45,280 bases of DNA from Coriobacteriales bacterium. GTDB taxonomy: Bacteria; Actinomycetota; Coriobacteriia; Coriobacteriales; Atopobiaceae. A program made the translations under genes and the position numbers. Below the pieces are notes generated by a model that was given only the letters and a program-made list of their open reading frames with translations, ran no database searches and was not told the DNA's origin. Positions 9,270 to 18,037 of the stretch are shown here, piece by piece (position 1 is the first letter of the stretch; each line of letters begins with the position of its first letter). Where the stretch lies: assembly GCA_029101205.1 (NCBI GenBank), contig JAQXQO010000134.1:1-45280 (forward strand). Direction: 5' to 3'.

Positions 9270-9620
9270 AGGGCGGGACGCCGGAAGACGTCCCGCCCTC
9301 TGTCTAGCTGTCCATTGGACTTCCTTGCAACGTACCTCACCATGTACCGCAGCGTCCAATTGGTGACGCTCAAGCCTCTCGGCCGTTTTCTGCGATCACT
9401 GCGGTGAGCAACGCTTCGTCCGTCTGTCCCTAAGGGAGATGATGTACGCGACCTCGTGTCGCTATTCGAGCCCTTGGGCCAGTGGCTCCAACGTTAAATG
9501 ACGGAGCTGGCGGTGCACCACGCGCAACGTTCGCTGTTCGTCGGTTCATCGTTCACGGGCATCGCCTCCTCGAATGACCACTTCCGTGGTCCCTTGCCTT
9601 TAGGACTACTGTCAATATAT
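9270..9620 (-). ncRNA. Small transcription unit B (three-copy family): possible sRNA and/or micro-ORF 9494..9562
   Basis: Minus strand: TATATTGACAGTAGTC, GGAGGCG-ATG-CCC-GTG, GGACAGACGGACGAAG, GGCTTGAGCGTC, terminator AGGGCGGGACG-N8-CGTCCCGCCCT then TCCTTTG. Confidence 0.5.
9494..9562 (-). CDS. putative micro-ORF, MPVNDEPTNSERCAWCTASSVI (or starting at GTG 9556)
   Basis: GAGGAGG Shine-Dalgarno-like sequence just upstream; equivalent start block in the two sister units. Confidence 0.3.
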   Translation of the reverse strand: MPVNDEPTNSERCAWCTASSVI

Positions 9621-9712
9621 CCGTTTCCAGGGCGGCAAATCCTGGCAGCCAACAGCCACCCGCCCAGCGGAAGAGTTTCATCCGCAAGCGTATTGTTATC
9701 ACTCAAAAGAAC

Positions 9713-10111
9713 TTAGTCCAGGCTGATGTTGTCGTAGCCGTCATCGGGCAGGTACACGCCGGGGTCGCCCTTCCACACGACGACACCGTCCACGATCAGC
9801 ATCTGGAGTCCCTCCGTGAACTCGCACACCTTTGCTATGGAGGGGGCCGCATGGCGCAGGTGGTCGGACTCGAAGTTCAACTCGACGATGCGACGGGCGC
9901 GAATGGGCAGCCCCTCCTCGATGCCCGCGACGGGCGTCAGCTCGATGCCCATGGTCATGGTAACAGTGCGCTTCTCGTCGTCCTCGTCGGCGTCGGCGCT
10001 GCTCTCTTCCACGAACGTGGAGAGCTTGGAGTGCGAGGTCGAGTGGAACGAGTCCTGAGCCGTCTCGTATGAGTCGATGTTGCCATCGTTGTAGACGAGG
10101 GTTACCTTCAT
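9713..10111 (-). CDS. hypothetical acidic protein
   Basis: MKVTLVYNDGNIDSYETAQDSFHSTS...; GGGAGGTT upstream of ATG. Confidence 0.6.
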   Translation of the reverse strand: MKVTLVYNDGNIDSYETAQDSFHSTSHSKLSTFVEESSADADEDDEKRTVTMTMGIELTPVAGIEEGLPIRARRIVELNFESDHLRHAAPSIAKVCEFTEGLQMLIVDGVVVWKGDPGVYLPDDGYDNISLD

Positions 10112-10329
10112 GAGAACCTCCCTAGAAGAGCGCGGCAGAACCGCGCTGCCATACCTGACGCTATGGTAGGGCATGGCTTGCTACGGACGAAACCCAAGGG
10201 CCGATCATTCGGCGACCGATGCAAGCGCTCGCCTGCAATACCCAAATGACCCCCATTTATATTGGTTCATGCCAACCGCGGGTACGCGCATCACGGCCAG
10301 GCCCAAAAGACGTTGGAGGAAGAAGAACA

Positions 10330-10947
10330 ATGCAAGGTCGGCAGCCAGCCATGAAGGCAGACCAGACGAGGGCCTACGTGCAGAGGGCGGCGCGCCTTCT
10401 GGGCGGCAGCCAGCCGAAGGACCTGATGGACCAGCACTTCCTGTGCACGGACGTGGCCACGGGACTTGAGGTTCGGGCCCTGGGCTTTCGGGATTCGGCA
10501 GACCTGCACGTGGCCGAGCTGGGCTCGGGCATCGGCAGCGTGGCCCAGGCCCTGCCCGCCTGCCGACGTCTGGACCTGGTGGAGCTGGACCCCACGCTGT
10601 GCCAGGTGGCGAGGCAGCTGCTGTCCGAAAGGTCCGACATCCACGTGACCTGCGCGGATGCGCTGGGGTGGATAAGGCGCAACCCCGTGGACGCCGTGGT
10701 AAGCAACCTCCCCGGCTTTCTGACGACGCGCCTTCTGGACCAGCTGGAGCAGATGGCAGCCGCAGACTGCGCCCCGTCCTGCGTGGTGGCGGCGCTCCCA
10801 GCTAACGTCCGCGCCAGCGACTGCCTCCTAGGGCACCCGCACCTGTGCGCAGTGGACCTGGGGCTTCTGGACGCCGACTGGTTCTGGCCCCGGCAGCAGG
10901 GGCCCTCGCGCCTCGTCAGGCTGCGCCCCGACGCATCGGTGATGTGA
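10330..10947 (+). CDS. KsgA/Erm-like class I SAM-dependent methyltransferase, short form
   Basis: QHFLCTDVATG..., VAELGSGIGSVAQAL motif I, DLVELDP, ADAL, SNLPGFLTTRLL motif IV; lacks the usual C-terminal helical domain. Confidence 0.7.
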   Translation: MQGRQPAMKADQTRAYVQRAARLLGGSQPKDLMDQHFLCTDVATGLEVRALGFRDSADLHVAELGSGIGSVAQALPACRRLDLVELDPTLCQVARQLLSERSDIHVTCADALGWIRRNPVDAVVSNLPGFLTTRLLDQLEQMAAADCAPSCVVAALPANVRASDCLLGHPHLCAVDLGLLDADWFWPRQQGPSRLVRLRPDASVM

Positions 10948-11002
10948 GAAACTACTGGGCGCGCACGGCAGAGGCCGAGCGCTTACGCAGAGGAGGAACC
11001 GC

Positions 11003-11545
11003 ATGGCACAGCTTCGCAAGACCCTTGGAAGCGCAACCGACCCGGGCATGCTGGCCCTGCAGCGCCAGATGGTCACGCAGTCCGCCACCACGCTGGCCCG
11101 CTGGAGCGTGGGATACGCAGCCGGGCACTACCTGCCTATATATGAAAAACTGGCACGCCGGGCGGGCATCCAGGACCCAGACGCGCTCGAGAGCACGCTC
11201 ATGGTGGTGGACGGATACCTCGAGGGTCTCATGAGCGCCGCCCAGGCAAAGAAGGCCATCGCGGCCAGCAGGGCCATCGCCAGGGGCACGCTCTTCTCGC
11301 CGACGGCACAGGCGGCAGCCCGCGCCTGCTCGACGGCCGCCTCGGTGGCGTTTAGCCCCACCAGCGCCCTTGGCATGTGCGGCTACGGCGCTGCCGCCGC
11401 GGCATACGATGCCGCCGGCACGGACCAGCCACGTGCCACCTACGACCGGCTGGCGCAGGAGGAGTTCGCCCGACAGCTGGAGTCTCTGCAGGAGGACAGC
11501 GTGCCGGACGAACCCAACCCCATCCAGGTGGACTGGAACTGCTAG
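11003..11545 (+). CDS. Imm5-like putative immunity protein / hypothetical Ala-rich helical protein
   Basis: ARWSVGYAAGHYLPIYEKLARRAG...AIAASRAIARG...SPTAQAAARACSTAASVAFSPTSALGMCGYGAAAAAYDAAG resembles the Imm5 pattern from memory. Confidence 0.45.
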   Translation: MAQLRKTLGSATDPGMLALQRQMVTQSATTLARWSVGYAAGHYLPIYEKLARRAGIQDPDALESTLMVVDGYLEGLMSAAQAKKAIAASRAIARGTLFSPTAQAAARACSTAASVAFSPTSALGMCGYGAAAAAYDAAGTDQPRATYDRLAQEEFARQLESLQEDSVPDEPNPIQVDWNC

Positions 11546-11610
11546 CACCGAGTCGTCAGCCAAGTGACGGGCAGCTGGCCGGAAGCGGACCCACCGGTGG
11601 GTGTGGCCCG

Positions 11611-13017
11611 CTAGCCCTTGGGCTTTCTGAGGTCGTCCAGGCCAGAGCACTGGCCCACGCCCATGCCACTGGAGGCTGTTGCCGCACGCTCGTCGCCCCA
11701 GTCGAAGTCCATACCGCGCACCAGCTCCTGAGCCAGCCTGGTCTCGGCCGCCCGGATGTTGCGGATGCGGTTCAGCAGGCTGGGGTGGTCATACCGCCAG
11801 AACTCGACCACGGGATGCGGGCTGACGCAGGCCAGCTGGTCGGCGGCGATGCGCTTCAGCGTGACGATGAGGTCCTCCCCGTAGCCGTAGCGCACGACCT
11901 CGAGGTCCGCCTCCATCTCGCGCCTGCGGGAGGCGGCGTTCGTGGCGGCCTCAACCACCAGCGACGGCAAGTATGCCATGCCCCCCAGCACCATCAGCAG
12001 CAGGAAGTAGTTGTTCGTGACGATGCCGAACGAGGAGCGCGTCCACGCCGACAGCGCCCACAGCGGCTGGGGATGCGTGACCAGCCATGCCAGGGCCACG
12101 ACCGCGCAGCCCACGAACGCCACGCTGGCCAGCTCGTGCCAGCCCGCACGATGCTTCAGGTGCCCGATCTCGTGCGAGAGGACCGCCAGCAGCTGGCGCT
12201 CGGAGTTCCCTTGCAGGAAGTTGTCCGCGATGCCAATCTCGCGGTGCCACAGCACCCTCAGCAGGAAGGCGTTCTTTGTCGTGGAGCGCGTGGACTCGTC
12301 GTAGACGTACACCTGGCTGACCTTGCGGCCGCTGGCGCGAATCATGGCCTCGATGCGGCGACGCAGGTCGCCGTCGGGCAGGGGCTCAAAGTGATACTCG
12401 ACGCGCAGCATGAGGTAGTTGACCAGCTGCAGCAGCATCAGCACCGCCCCCACCGCCACGAACAGCGCGGCGCTGGCCAGAAGCGCCTGGCCAAACCGGA
12501 TGGAGTAGCCACGCGTCCAGGAACGCAGGTGCTCGCCCGCAAACGTGGTCAAAACCACAATGGCCAGAAGGCCTGCAAAAGACAGGGCCCTCTGGCTGGC
12601 GTAGCTTCCCATGAACGACCTTGGCGTCAATCGGTTCAGCCCGAACCGCTGTCTGATGCCCAGCGTCAGGTGCCGCCCGTAGCGGTACGACTCGCAGGTA
12701 TTTGCCACCGAGAATATCAGCAGCGTCACGATGGACACCACGTACGGGTTGTGCCCCGCCAGCCTGCCGACGTCCGCGTAGGGAATCAGCCACAGCAGCG
12801 CCGCCAGTATGCCCAGCCGAGCCATGCGATGCGCCAGGCCGGCACGGGTCGTCTGCTGCGCATAGCTGCAGAACTTGGACCATCGCCTGGAATCGTAGAC
12901 GTCATCCACCTCGGCCGACAGGGGACGCTTTCTACACGAGCGAGAAAGAAGGGCCAGCGTCACGGAAAGCCCCAGGCCAACCGCTTCCACAAGTATTAGG
13001 AAGACCCGTGCGCTCAT
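11611..13017 (-). CDS. M48-family membrane metalloprotease
   Basis: LAVLSHEIGHLKHRAGWHEL (HEXXH), several TM segments, downstream zinc-ligand helix REMEADLEVVRYGYG. Confidence 0.88.
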   Translation of the reverse strand: MSARVFLILVEAVGLGLSVTLALLSRSCRKRPLSAEVDDVYDSRRWSKFCSYAQQTTRAGLAHRMARLGILAALLWLIPYADVGRLAGHNPYVVSIVTLLIFSVANTCESYRYGRHLTLGIRQRFGLNRLTPRSFMGSYASQRALSFAGLLAIVVLTTFAGEHLRSWTRGYSIRFGQALLASAALFVAVGAVLMLLQLVNYLMLRVEYHFEPLPDGDLRRRIEAMIRASGRKVSQVYVYDESTRSTTKNAFLLRVLWHREIGIADNFLQGNSERQLLAVLSHEIGHLKHRAGWHELASVAFVGCAVVALAWLVTHPQPLWALSAWTRSSFGIVTNNYFLLLMVLGGMAYLPSLVVEAATNAASRRREMEADLEVVRYGYGEDLIVTLKRIAADQLACVSPHPVVEFWRYDHPSLLNRIRNIRAAETRLAQELVRGMDFDWGDERAATASSGMGVGQCSGLDDLRKPKG

Positions 13018-13339
13018 GACGCCCCTCCTTCCACACGAAGATAATCATTCGCGTTTCTTCACTCTCAGAATACCCAAGGAGTCGGTAATTAAAGGCTATA
13101 TTTCTCCCTTTTTACCTGCGTTTTGTTCTGCATCTGTACGCAGTTAGACAAATGCTACTCAAAAGAAGATAAGAAAAAATGGCTATGCCTTTGAAGTTCT
13201 AGACCACGGGGTCTGGCGGACTGGAGGATAGTTTCGCGCAAGCCGCACAATCGCGGCCGCAGGGCATACAATGGCAGCTCAGCGAATCGCCGTCCGTCCG
13301 AGGCGGGACACCCGCCTCCTCGGACGAAGGGAGTCCAAC

Positions 13340-13753
13340 ATGCAAAAACGCGAGCCAGGTCTGACAGACGCCGTGCTCATATCGTCTGTGGCTGTGGGCG
13401 CTGTGGGGATATCGGGCGCCGTCGCGGGCACCATGAGCATGGCTGAGGGGTTCGTCTTTGCGGCGCTGGGGGTTATGGCCTTCTCGGCCACGCGCTCGCC
13501 GCGCGTGACCTCCACGCTGACCAGCGTTGGTTCGGCCGAGCTCGTGTGCTACGCCTTGGTGCCCCTCGTCTGGTCGATTGTCGACCTGTACGCCGCCGCA
13601 TCGCAAGCGCAGGGGCAGTCCGCGCTGCTGGCCAGGAGCTGCCAGCTGGGCCTGGCGGTGGTGTTTCTGGGCTGTAGCATAGCCTACCTGCTACGGACCA
13701 AGGATGACGCCCCCAAGGACGGCCGCCGAAAGCTGCCAGGCAGCAAGGACTAG
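13340..13753 (+). CDS. hypothetical multi-pass membrane protein
   Basis: GAAGGGAG upstream of ATG; about four hydrophobic segments. Confidence 0.6.
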   Translation: MQKREPGLTDAVLISSVAVGAVGISGAVAGTMSMAEGFVFAALGVMAFSATRSPRVTSTLTSVGSAELVCYALVPLVWSIVDLYAAASQAQGQSALLARSCQLGLAVVFLGCSIAYLLRTKDDAPKDGRRKLPGSKD

Positions 13754-13807
13754 CCGTCACCGCACCCCCGGGCGGGTGTGGCCAGCGCCGTCGAGGCGCA
13801 AAACCTC

Positions 13808-13845
13808 AGAGGGACCCGCCAGGCCGCAGCCCGACGGGTCCCTCT
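13808..13845 (+). terminator. AGAGGGACCCG-N16-CGGGTCCCTCT hairpin
   Basis: Perfect 11-bp stem downstream of 13340..13753. Confidence 0.55.
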
Positions 13846-13857
13846 GCCCACAAAAAA

Positions 13858-14157
13858 TGGGCGGGTCCTTCGACCCGCCCAGCTGCCATTACAATGGATG
13901 TCCAATCGCCGATTGTGTGTCATACGCACGCCTGCAAGCTGGCGCTCAGGCTCTTCACCGCGTTGGCACCGGCACTTCCGCCTGTCCAATCGGACCGTTG
14001 CGATAGGGTATCGCTTGCCTTGGCCGCCTGTGCGGCCACAATTACTAGAGGCGGGACTCGCAATGCCAATCGTGGGACACCTGATTTCCTTCCGTGCTGT
14101 CCACTGGCATCGCCTCCAACCTTTCCTTGACTTCAGTGACTACTGTCTGTATACCCC
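13858..14157 (-). ncRNA. Small transcription unit C (three-copy family): possible sRNA and/or micro-ORF 14045..14110
   Basis: Minus strand: GTATACAGACAGTAGTC, GGAGGCG-ATG-CCA-GTG, GGACAGGCGGAAG, AGCCTGAGCGCC, terminator TGGGCGGGTC-N4-GACCCGCCCA then TTTTTTG. Confidence 0.5.
14045..14110 (-). CDS. putative micro-ORF, MPVDSTEGNQVSHDWHCESRL (or starting at GTG 14104)
   Basis: GGAGG Shine-Dalgarno-like sequence; equivalent position to 9494..9562. Confidence 0.3.
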   Translation of the reverse strand: MPVDSTEGNQVSHDWHCESRL

Positions 14158-14188
14158 TCGCGCGGAATTTCATACATCGTAGAAGAAA

Positions 14189-16222
14189 TTACGTGTGAAT
14201 GTAGACCTGGTCGCCCACCTGGACGATGCCGTACAGGTCCTCGGCCTTCTGGTGCGGCAGGTTCACGCAGCCATGGCTGCCGTTGGTCTGGTAGATCTTT
14301 CCGCCGAAGCTCGAGCGCCACGAGGCATCGTGGAAGGCGTAGGCATTTCCGATGAAGGGCATCCAGTAGTCCACGTGGCTCTGGTAGTCGGGGTCTCCGT
14401 CCAGGTCCTCGTCGGCGCCAATCAGCGTGGCGTCCTGCGTCATGTATGAGTCGATGTAGTACGTGCCGGTGGGGGTGGAGCGCCCCTCAGAGGCGTTTCC
14501 GCTGACGATGGCGGACTCCCACAGCACGGTTCCGTCCTGGTCGAACATGCGCGCGTACTGGGCGTCCAGGTCCACATCCACGTAGCGGCCCTTCGAGGAG
14601 TCCCAGCCACCCTTCGCGTAGGCGGCCTCCTTCGAGAGGCCCTCCGTGCTCTTTGTCTGCGTCATGGGCACCTCGATGGGGTCGACGTTGCCCTGCTGCA
14701 GGTGCTCCACCAGGGTGTTCACGAAGGTGTCGACGTCCAGCGTGTAGTCGTTCTCGTCGTCGGAGTAGGCAACCTGGGGTGCCAGCGTGTACTTTGCCCA
14801 GACGCGCACCGCCTGCTGGTTCACCACCAGCTGGGACTCCGAGACCGTGACCCAGCTCTTCAGCGTGTCGTCCAGCGTCCAGCAGGTCTGGCCGTTCAGC
14901 GTAATGTCAATGGAGGCGCCGCGGACCGCGTTTGCCGTGTCGGCCACCTGCTTCAGCTCCAGGCAGTCATCCAGCGTGGCGTCGTGGGAGACGGAGGCGT
15001 CCAGCGTGACGGTCTGCGAGCCTGCCTGGATGGCCTGGGCCAGCGCGTCGTGCACGGCCTGGGCGTTCAGGGCGGTGCCCGACACCTTTCCCATGACCTC
15101 GTACTGCCGCGAGTCGTAGTCGTAGCCCACGTAGGCGTAGTTGGTGACCATGCTGGTGGCGTCGTGCTGCTGCACGGCCTGGTTCACCAGCTGGGTCAGC
15201 TGCGCGTCGTCGTAGGAGGTGTGGGGGTCGGTCGTCAGCGCGTGGTCCTGGAACAGCGCCACGGGCCATCTGAGGGCCGATTCCTGTGAGCGCGCGTCGG
15301 CCGCAACCGCGCTGCCGTCGCAGGTGTAGCTGACGTCTGCCGCCTGCACGTCCAGTGAGAAGTCGCCCATGGAGACCTGGGTCTGGAAGGAGGACGCGTC
15401 CTGCGTGGCCTCGTCCGCCAGCTGGTCTGTCGTCTGCAGCGACGCATCGATACCGTTCACGCTGGTACGGGGATAGAAGTGATCGCCAAAGTAGATCGCT
15501 CCCCCGGCATAGCAGCACACCACAGCCGCCGCCACGACGCCCAGCACGATGCGCCTGCGCATCACCTTGTGGTGATGCTCCTCGTGCTGCAGGCTGGCCG
15601 CGCTGACGACCTCGTCGGTGTTGCCGGCATCGGGAATCTCGAGCTCGGTCGTGGGCTCGTCCTCCCCCTCGTCGCCTTGGCCATCGTCAGCCGGCCCCTC
15701 GTGGGAAAACCAGTCGGAGAAGTCCTCCTGCGGCACCGGTTCCGCGCCCGGCTCCGGCTGGACGCCAGGCGCCTCTTGCCCCTGGTCCACGAGCTCCCGC
15801 TGCTCGTCGAAACCCAGCACCACCGTGGCATCGGCCGCCACGGGCTTCTCGTCGGCGTCGTCCTTCTTGGCGTCATCCTCGGAGGCGTCGTCGGGTTGCC
15901 GGACGGTCGGCTGTGACGGGGCCTCCTGCGCGCCGTCGGGCTTCTCCAGGGGAAGCACCGCCGTGGTGTCGGCCTCGTCGTCTATGCGCGGCAGCTCGGA
16001 GGTGTCCTCGAGCGCCATGGCCGCCGCCAGGTCGGATGTGTCGCCCAGGTCGTCGGACCACCCCGCGGAGTCGTCCGCCGTCGCCGTCTGGGCCGCGTCG
16101 TCTTCCGTGACCCAGTCGTTGGTTTCGTCAGTTGATGAGTCGGAGGCGCCTTGCGCCTCTCCCAGGACCTCGGTGGAGTCGAGCTCCCCCGTGTCGCGAG
16201 GGTCTGTTTGGTCGCCAGCCAT
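14189..16222 (-). CDS. L,D-transpeptidase (YkuD) with PG-binding domain, TM segment and long acidic cytoplasmic N-terminus
   Basis: HDASWRSSFGGKIYQTNGSHGCVNLP catalytic motif; TM IVLGVVAAAVVCCYAGGAIYFG. Confidence 0.88.
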   Translation of the reverse strand: MAGDQTDPRDTGELDSTEVLGEAQGASDSSTDETNDWVTEDDAAQTATADDSAGWSDDLGDTSDLAAAMALEDTSELPRIDDEADTTAVLPLEKPDGAQEAPSQPTVRQPDDASEDDAKKDDADEKPVAADATVVLGFDEQRELVDQGQEAPGVQPEPGAEPVPQEDFSDWFSHEGPADDGQGDEGEDEPTTELEIPDAGNTDEVVSAASLQHEEHHHKVMRRRIVLGVVAAAVVCCYAGGAIYFGDHFYPRTSVNGIDASLQTTDQLADEATQDASSFQTQVSMGDFSLDVQAADVSYTCDGSAVAADARSQESALRWPVALFQDHALTTDPHTSYDDAQLTQLVNQAVQQHDATSMVTNYAYVGYDYDSRQYEVMGKVSGTALNAQAVHDALAQAIQAGSQTVTLDASVSHDATLDDCLELKQVADTANAVRGASIDITLNGQTCWTLDDTLKSWVTVSESQLVVNQQAVRVWAKYTLAPQVAYSDDENDYTLDVDTFVNTLVEHLQQGNVDPIEVPMTQTKSTEGLSKEAAYAKGGWDSSKGRYVDVDLDAQYARMFDQDGTVLWESAIVSGNASEGRSTPTGTYYIDSYMTQDATLIGADEDLDGDPDYQSHVDYWMPFIGNAYAFHDASWRSSFGGKIYQTNGSHGCVNLPHQKAEDLYGIVQVGDQVYIHT

Positions 16223-16282
16223 GGCCGCCCCCTGCAAACGTGTTTGGAAGCTCGATTGTACCCGAACTTGGGATGCCCCGCT

Positions 16283-16912
16283 CTACGCCCCCAGGGTCAC
16301 CTGCTGCCCCGGCTGCATCAGCAGGGCGTTCGGCGCCAGGCGCGCGAACTCCCGGGCCCGCCCCTCGTCGTAGGGAACGACCGGCTTCAGGTGCACGGGC
16401 GTGTTGTGGAGCGCGCCCACCAGGTTGGCGCAGCGCGCCGCCTCGGGCACGTCCATGTTGTACACGCCGTCGCCGGGCCAGAAGGCGTAGTCGATGTGCC
16501 TGTGGCACAGGTCGCCCTGCATCTGGCGCGTCAGCGAGGTGTCACCCGAGAAGTACACGACGAGGCCGTCGACGCTGACCAGGTATCCGACGCACTCGTC
16601 CACCGGATGGCACGAGTTGTACGCCTGCGTGGCCTCCGCGCGCACGTCCAGGTACTCCAGGGTGCGATAGGTGTCGGGGTCGGGGTGCGCGTCGAAGTTC
16701 TGCCAGACGTGGCAGCCCTCTGCATGGGGTGGCAGGTCGATGGCGGTGTGATCGAAGTGCTGGTGCGTCACCAGAATCAGGCTTGCCGGCACGCCGTAGG
16801 TGGACGTGCCCTTCGCCCCCGTGGGGTCCATGTAGGGATCCACGTACACCACGGTGCCCGCCTGCGTGGTAAGCCTCAGGCTGCCGTGACCCTGGTACAG
16901 AATAGTCGCCAT
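16283..16912 (-). CDS. MBL-fold metallo-hydrolase
   Basis: VTHQHFDHTAID HxHxDH motif; VYFSGDTSLT. Confidence 0.85.
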   Translation of the reverse strand: MATILYQGHGSLRLTTQAGTVVYVDPYMDPTGAKGTSTYGVPASLILVTHQHFDHTAIDLPPHAEGCHVWQNFDAHPDPDTYRTLEYLDVRAEATQAYNSCHPVDECVGYLVSVDGLVVYFSGDTSLTRQMQGDLCHRHIDYAFWPGDGVYNMDVPEAARCANLVGALHNTPVHLKPVVPYDEGRAREFARLAPNALLMQPGQQVTLGA

Positions 16913-16934
16913 GATAGCCTCCATAACGTCGCTG

Positions 16935-17876
16935 CTATGCTTCCCCGTCGTGCTCCATTGTATCCTGCGGGTCGCGGGCGCTAACCTGCGGGTCGGGAGC
17001 GCCGTCCTCCCACAGGGGAACGTAGGCCAAGAAGCGCTGGGCCACGCGCGAGAGCAGCTGCGGGTCGCGGTGCACGCAGCAGATGCTGCGATAGCGGGGC
17101 TGCGCCAGGTGCTTGGGCAGGATGCGGTACGGGTTGCGGCGCAAGATCAGGGACGGCAGCACGCCCAGCCCCAGGCCGGACTCGACCATCGACATGATGG
17201 CGTAGTCGTCCCACGTGACAAAGCGGACGTCGGGCTTCTTCTGCACGCCGTCAAACAGCGAGTACACGGCGTCGTCGGTGCCCTTGCGCAGCAGCAGAAA
17301 CGGCTCGGAGCACAGGTCGTCCACCGTGACGACGTCGTGGGTCGCCAGCCGGTGCCCCTCGGGCACGACGGCCAGAAGCTCGTCTTGGGCCAGCTCCTCG
17401 CAGACCAGGCTGGTGTCGCGGGGCAGCCTGCCGATGAAGCCGCAGTCCACGTTTCCAAGCGCCACCCAGCGCTCAATCTCGGCGTAGTCACCCATCAGAA
17501 GCTCGTAGTCCACGGCCGGGTAGTCGGCCTGGAACCTACTGATGATGCGCGGAATCCAGTGCGTGGCGACCGACGAGAAGGTGCCTATGCGAATGACGCC
17601 CGAGCCGATGCCCTTGATGTCGCTGACCTCGTTCTCCATGCGCCGGTAGTCCGCGCACAGGGCCTCCACGCGAGCCATCATGCGCCTGCCGTCGGGGGTC
17701 AGCGTCACGCCCTTGCGGCCACGCACCAACAGCCTGATTCCCCAGTCGTGCTCCAGGTCGGCTACCATGCGGCTGACTCCAGACTGCGAGTACGACAGCG
17801 ACTGCGCGGCCCTCGTGAAGCTGCCCAGCCTGACGGTCTCCAAGAACGCCTGGTACTTCTGGATGTTCGTGTCCAC
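16935..17876 (-). CDS. LysR-family transcriptional regulator
   Basis: N-terminal wHTH FLETVRLGSFTRAAQSLSYSQSGVSRMVADLEHDWGIRLLVRGRKGVTLTPDGRRM. Confidence 0.92.
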   Translation of the reverse strand: MDTNIQKYQAFLETVRLGSFTRAAQSLSYSQSGVSRMVADLEHDWGIRLLVRGRKGVTLTPDGRRMMARVEALCADYRRMENEVSDIKGIGSGVIRIGTFSSVATHWIPRIISRFQADYPAVDYELLMGDYAEIERWVALGNVDCGFIGRLPRDTSLVCEELAQDELLAVVPEGHRLATHDVVTVDDLCSEPFLLLRKGTDDAVYSLFDGVQKKPDVRFVTWDDYAIMSMVESGLGLGVLPSLILRRNPYRILPKHLAQPRYRSICCVHRDPQLLSRVAQRFLAYVPLWEDGAPDPQVSARDPQDTMEHDGEA

Positions 17877-17930
17877 GGGCGGCCTCCACGGCTCGGGGTT
17901 CCGACACTACGCATTGTATGCGAAATCCTC

Positions 17931-17950
17931 ATGTTTAACATGTCAAACAT
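17931..17950. promoter_or_regulatory. ATGTTT-N8-AAACAT inverted repeat, candidate LysR operator
   Basis: Perfect 6-bp arms in the divergent LysR/EamA intergenic region. Confidence 0.5.
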
Positions 17951-18037
17951 TCGCTTTTCTTCTTGTTCTATTCGGGGCAAAGTAGGGTCCGGAAAAACAA
18001 CCAGAACCGTCGTCCAGTGTTGGGGAGAAGCGCAACC

